Source: Dichotomicrobium sp964650735
GTDB taxonomy: Bacteria; Pseudomonadota; Alphaproteobacteria; Rhizobiales; Rhodomicrobiaceae
Assembly (NCBI GenBank): GCA_964650735.1
Contig: CAZYUT010000117.1
Span: 1 to 6,797 of the forward strand
DNA: 6,797 nt
Reading direction: 5' to 3'
A program made the position numbers and the translations under genes. The notes beneath the pieces were generated by a model. That model was not told the DNA's origin. It ran no database searches and saw only the letters and a program-made list of their open reading frames with translations. Of this stretch, positions 5,472 through 6,797 are shown in pieces; position 1 is the stretch's first letter, and each line of letters starts with the position of its first letter.

Positions 5472-6739
5472 CGCTGGAAATCGTTCTGACTTCTGCCGCG
5501 ATCCTGGTTCTGCTAGGGTTGTCCGGCTTTTTCTCCGGCTCCGAGACGGCCGTGACGGCTGCGTCGCGGGGGCGGATGTACGCTCTGGCCCAAGAGGGCG
5601 ACAACCGCGCGGCGGCCGTCAACCGCCTGATCGAAAATCAAGAACGCTTCCTCGGCGCGATCCTGCTGGGCAACAACCTCGTCAACATTCTCGCCTCGGC
5701 GCTGGCCACTAGCCTGTTCTTGCAACTTTTCGGCCAGGCCGGGGTCGGCTATGCCACGCTCGTAATGACCGCGCTGGTGGTGATTTTCGCGGAAGTGATG
5801 CCCAAGACCTACGCGATCGGCAACGCGGATCGCTACGCGCTGACGGCGGCGCCGATCTTGACGATCCTGGTGCGGGTCTCCTCGCCCATTACCATGGGCA
5901 TCCAGATCCTCGTATCGCGGCTGCTTACATTCCTCACCCGGCATCAGGCTGAGGATCATTTCTCGCCGCGCCAGGAGATTCGCGGCGCCATCGACCTGCA
6001 CCACCGGGCGGGCCGCGTCGTCAAATATGACCGCGACATGCTCGGCGGCGTGCTCGACCTGCCGGAACTCACAGTCTCCGACATCATGGTCCATCGCACC
6101 AAGATGGAAACCATCAACGCCGATGAACCGCCTGAACAACTTGTCGAATCCGTGCTTCACAGCCCTCACACCCGCCTGCCGATCTGGAAGGATGACCTCG
6201 ACAACATCGTCGGTATCGTGCACGCCAAGGCGCTGCTGCGCGCCGTGCACGAGGCGCAGGGCGACATGAGCAAAATCGACATCCTCTCGGTTGCCGCCGA
6301 ACCGTGGTTCGTGCCCGATACAACCAGCCTGAAGGACCAGCTCAACGCCTTCCTCCGCAAGAAGGCGCATTTCGCGCTCGTCGTGGATGAGTATGGCGAG
6401 GTTATGGGGCTGGTCACGCTTGAGGACATCCTGGAGGAGATCGTCGGCGAGATTTCCGACGAACTGGATGTGACAGTCACCGGCATCCGCCAGCAGCCCG
6501 ACGGCAGCCTCATCGTCGACGGCACCGTGCCGATCCGCGATCTCAACCGCCTGCGCGACTGGGACTTGCCGGATGAGGAGGCCACGACCATCGCCGGGCT
6601 GGTCATTCATGAGGCCGAAACGATACCGGACGAGGGGCAGGTGTTCCGATTCCACGGCTTCCGGTTCGAAATCATGAAGCGCCAGCGCAACCGGATCACG
6701 CAGCTCCGCATTTCGCCTGTTAATACGGCCCGGCTCTAA
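5468..6739 (+). CDS. CNNM/CBS/CorC-HlyC domain membrane protein (hemolysin-family, putative metal transport or efflux)
   Basis: Inner-membrane protein of the UPF0053/CorC-HlyC group, 423 residues from ATG 5468. The N-terminal CNNM (DUF21) domain, about residues 1-160, has hydrophobic segments near 3-23, 62-90, 95-116 and 125-150 and the typical FFSGSETAVTAASR, LLGNNLVNILASALATSL and EVMPKTYAI motifs. Two CBS domains follow at about 204-262 and 273-330 (MVHRTKMETI; FALVVDEYGEVMGLVTLEDI). A C-terminal CorC_HlyC domain (about 340-420) is typified by DGTVPIRDLN and TIAGLVIH. Bacterial relatives are implicated in magnesium or cobalt handling; the label hemolysin is historical. The start codon overlaps the aroB stop as ATGA, with GGGGA and GAGGA just upstream, so the two are probably translationally coupled. 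An alternative ATG at 5456 would add four residues, but its purine run abuts the codon. This third position after aroK-aroB is common in the order, as I recall it. Confidence 0.92.
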   Translation: MTLEIVLTSAAILVLLGLSGFFSGSETAVTAASRGRMYALAQEGDNRAAAVNRLIENQERFLGAILLGNNLVNILASALATSLFLQLFGQAGVGYATLVMTALVVIFAEVMPKTYAIGNADRYALTAAPILTILVRVSSPITMGIQILVSRLLTFLTRHQAEDHFSPRQEIRGAIDLHHRAGRVVKYDRDMLGGVLDLPELTVSDIMVHRTKMETINADEPPEQLVESVLHSPHTRLPIWKDDLDNIVGIVHAKALLRAVHEAQGDMSKIDILSVAAEPWFVPDTTSLKDQLNAFLRKKAHFALVVDEYGEVMGLVTLEDILEEIVGEISDELDVTVTGIRQQPDGSLIVDGTVPIRDLNRLRDWDLPDEEATTIAGLVIHEAETIPDEGQVFRFHGFRFEIMKRQRNRITQLRISPVNTARL

Positions 6740-6797
6740 GCTGCGTTCTTTTTCTTAATTCTGGCCTGCTGATGGAACGTGTTCTGTTCAATATAGC
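6740..6797. other. Right-edge intergenic sequence
   Basis: Fifty-eight bases after the last stop codon. It holds a T-rich run (CTTTTTCTTAATT at about 6749-6761) but no convincing GC stem before it, so I do not call a terminator. No gene start can be supported before the window ends. Confidence 0.4.

Noticed and set aside
5513..6655. 380-codon open frame on the minus strand opposite the CNNM/CBS gene
   Set aside because: Long only because of GC-rich codon use on the other strand; product is Asp/His/Arg-rich without domains.
1..6797. Novel defence, mobile or biosynthetic system
   Set aside because: Every sizeable gene belongs to a well-known housekeeping or envelope family in an order common in the group; there are no integrases of mobile elements, toxins, CRISPR repeats or unusual gene clusters.

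Overview
The window reads as ordinary chromosome from a GC-rich alphaproteobacterium, most likely of the order Hyphomicrobiales (Rhizobiales). The evidence is the sequence style of AccA, XerD, AroK and AroB, and the gene order accA / xerD / small membrane protein facing aroK-aroB-CNNM/CBS protein, which I recall as typical of that order. No genus can be assigned from the sequence alone. Coding density is high and the longest gene-free stretch is about 200 bases. I see no rRNA, tRNA, CRISPR array, transposase or phage gene.

Left half, all on the minus strand. Reading right to left: a 46-residue single-pass membrane protein (3347-3487), xerD (2274-3293), accA (1113-2066), and a lipoprotein of the L,D-transpeptidase (YkuD/YafK-like) family whose 3' end runs off the left edge (1-953). 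These genes serve chromosome dimer resolution (XerD), the first committed step of fatty acid synthesis (AccA) and cell-wall cross-link or anchor chemistry (the transpeptidase). Gaps of about 160-210 bases with hairpins separate the last three, so they look like separate transcription units. The small gene and xerD may be co-transcribed.

Right half, all on the plus strand: aroK (3653-4291), aroB (4311-5471) and a CNNM/CBS/CorC-HlyC membrane protein (5468-6739), apparently one operon. AroB and AroK catalyse steps 2 and 5 of the shikimate pathway. The membrane protein has no evident shikimate role but is translationally linked to aroB by an ATGA overlap. A 165-base divergent intergenic region (3488-3652) separates the two halves.

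The most interesting signals are non-coding. (i) An 86-base palindromic element directly after xerD is flanked by exact 17-base direct repeats that duplicate the last codons and stop of xerD, as if a small repeat had inserted there. (ii) An eight-codon mini-ORF bridges aroK and aroB, overlapping the aroK stop and the aroB start by ATGA at both ends. (iii) The 46-residue membrane protein is easily missed in annotation. I do not see evidence for a new multi-gene system here.
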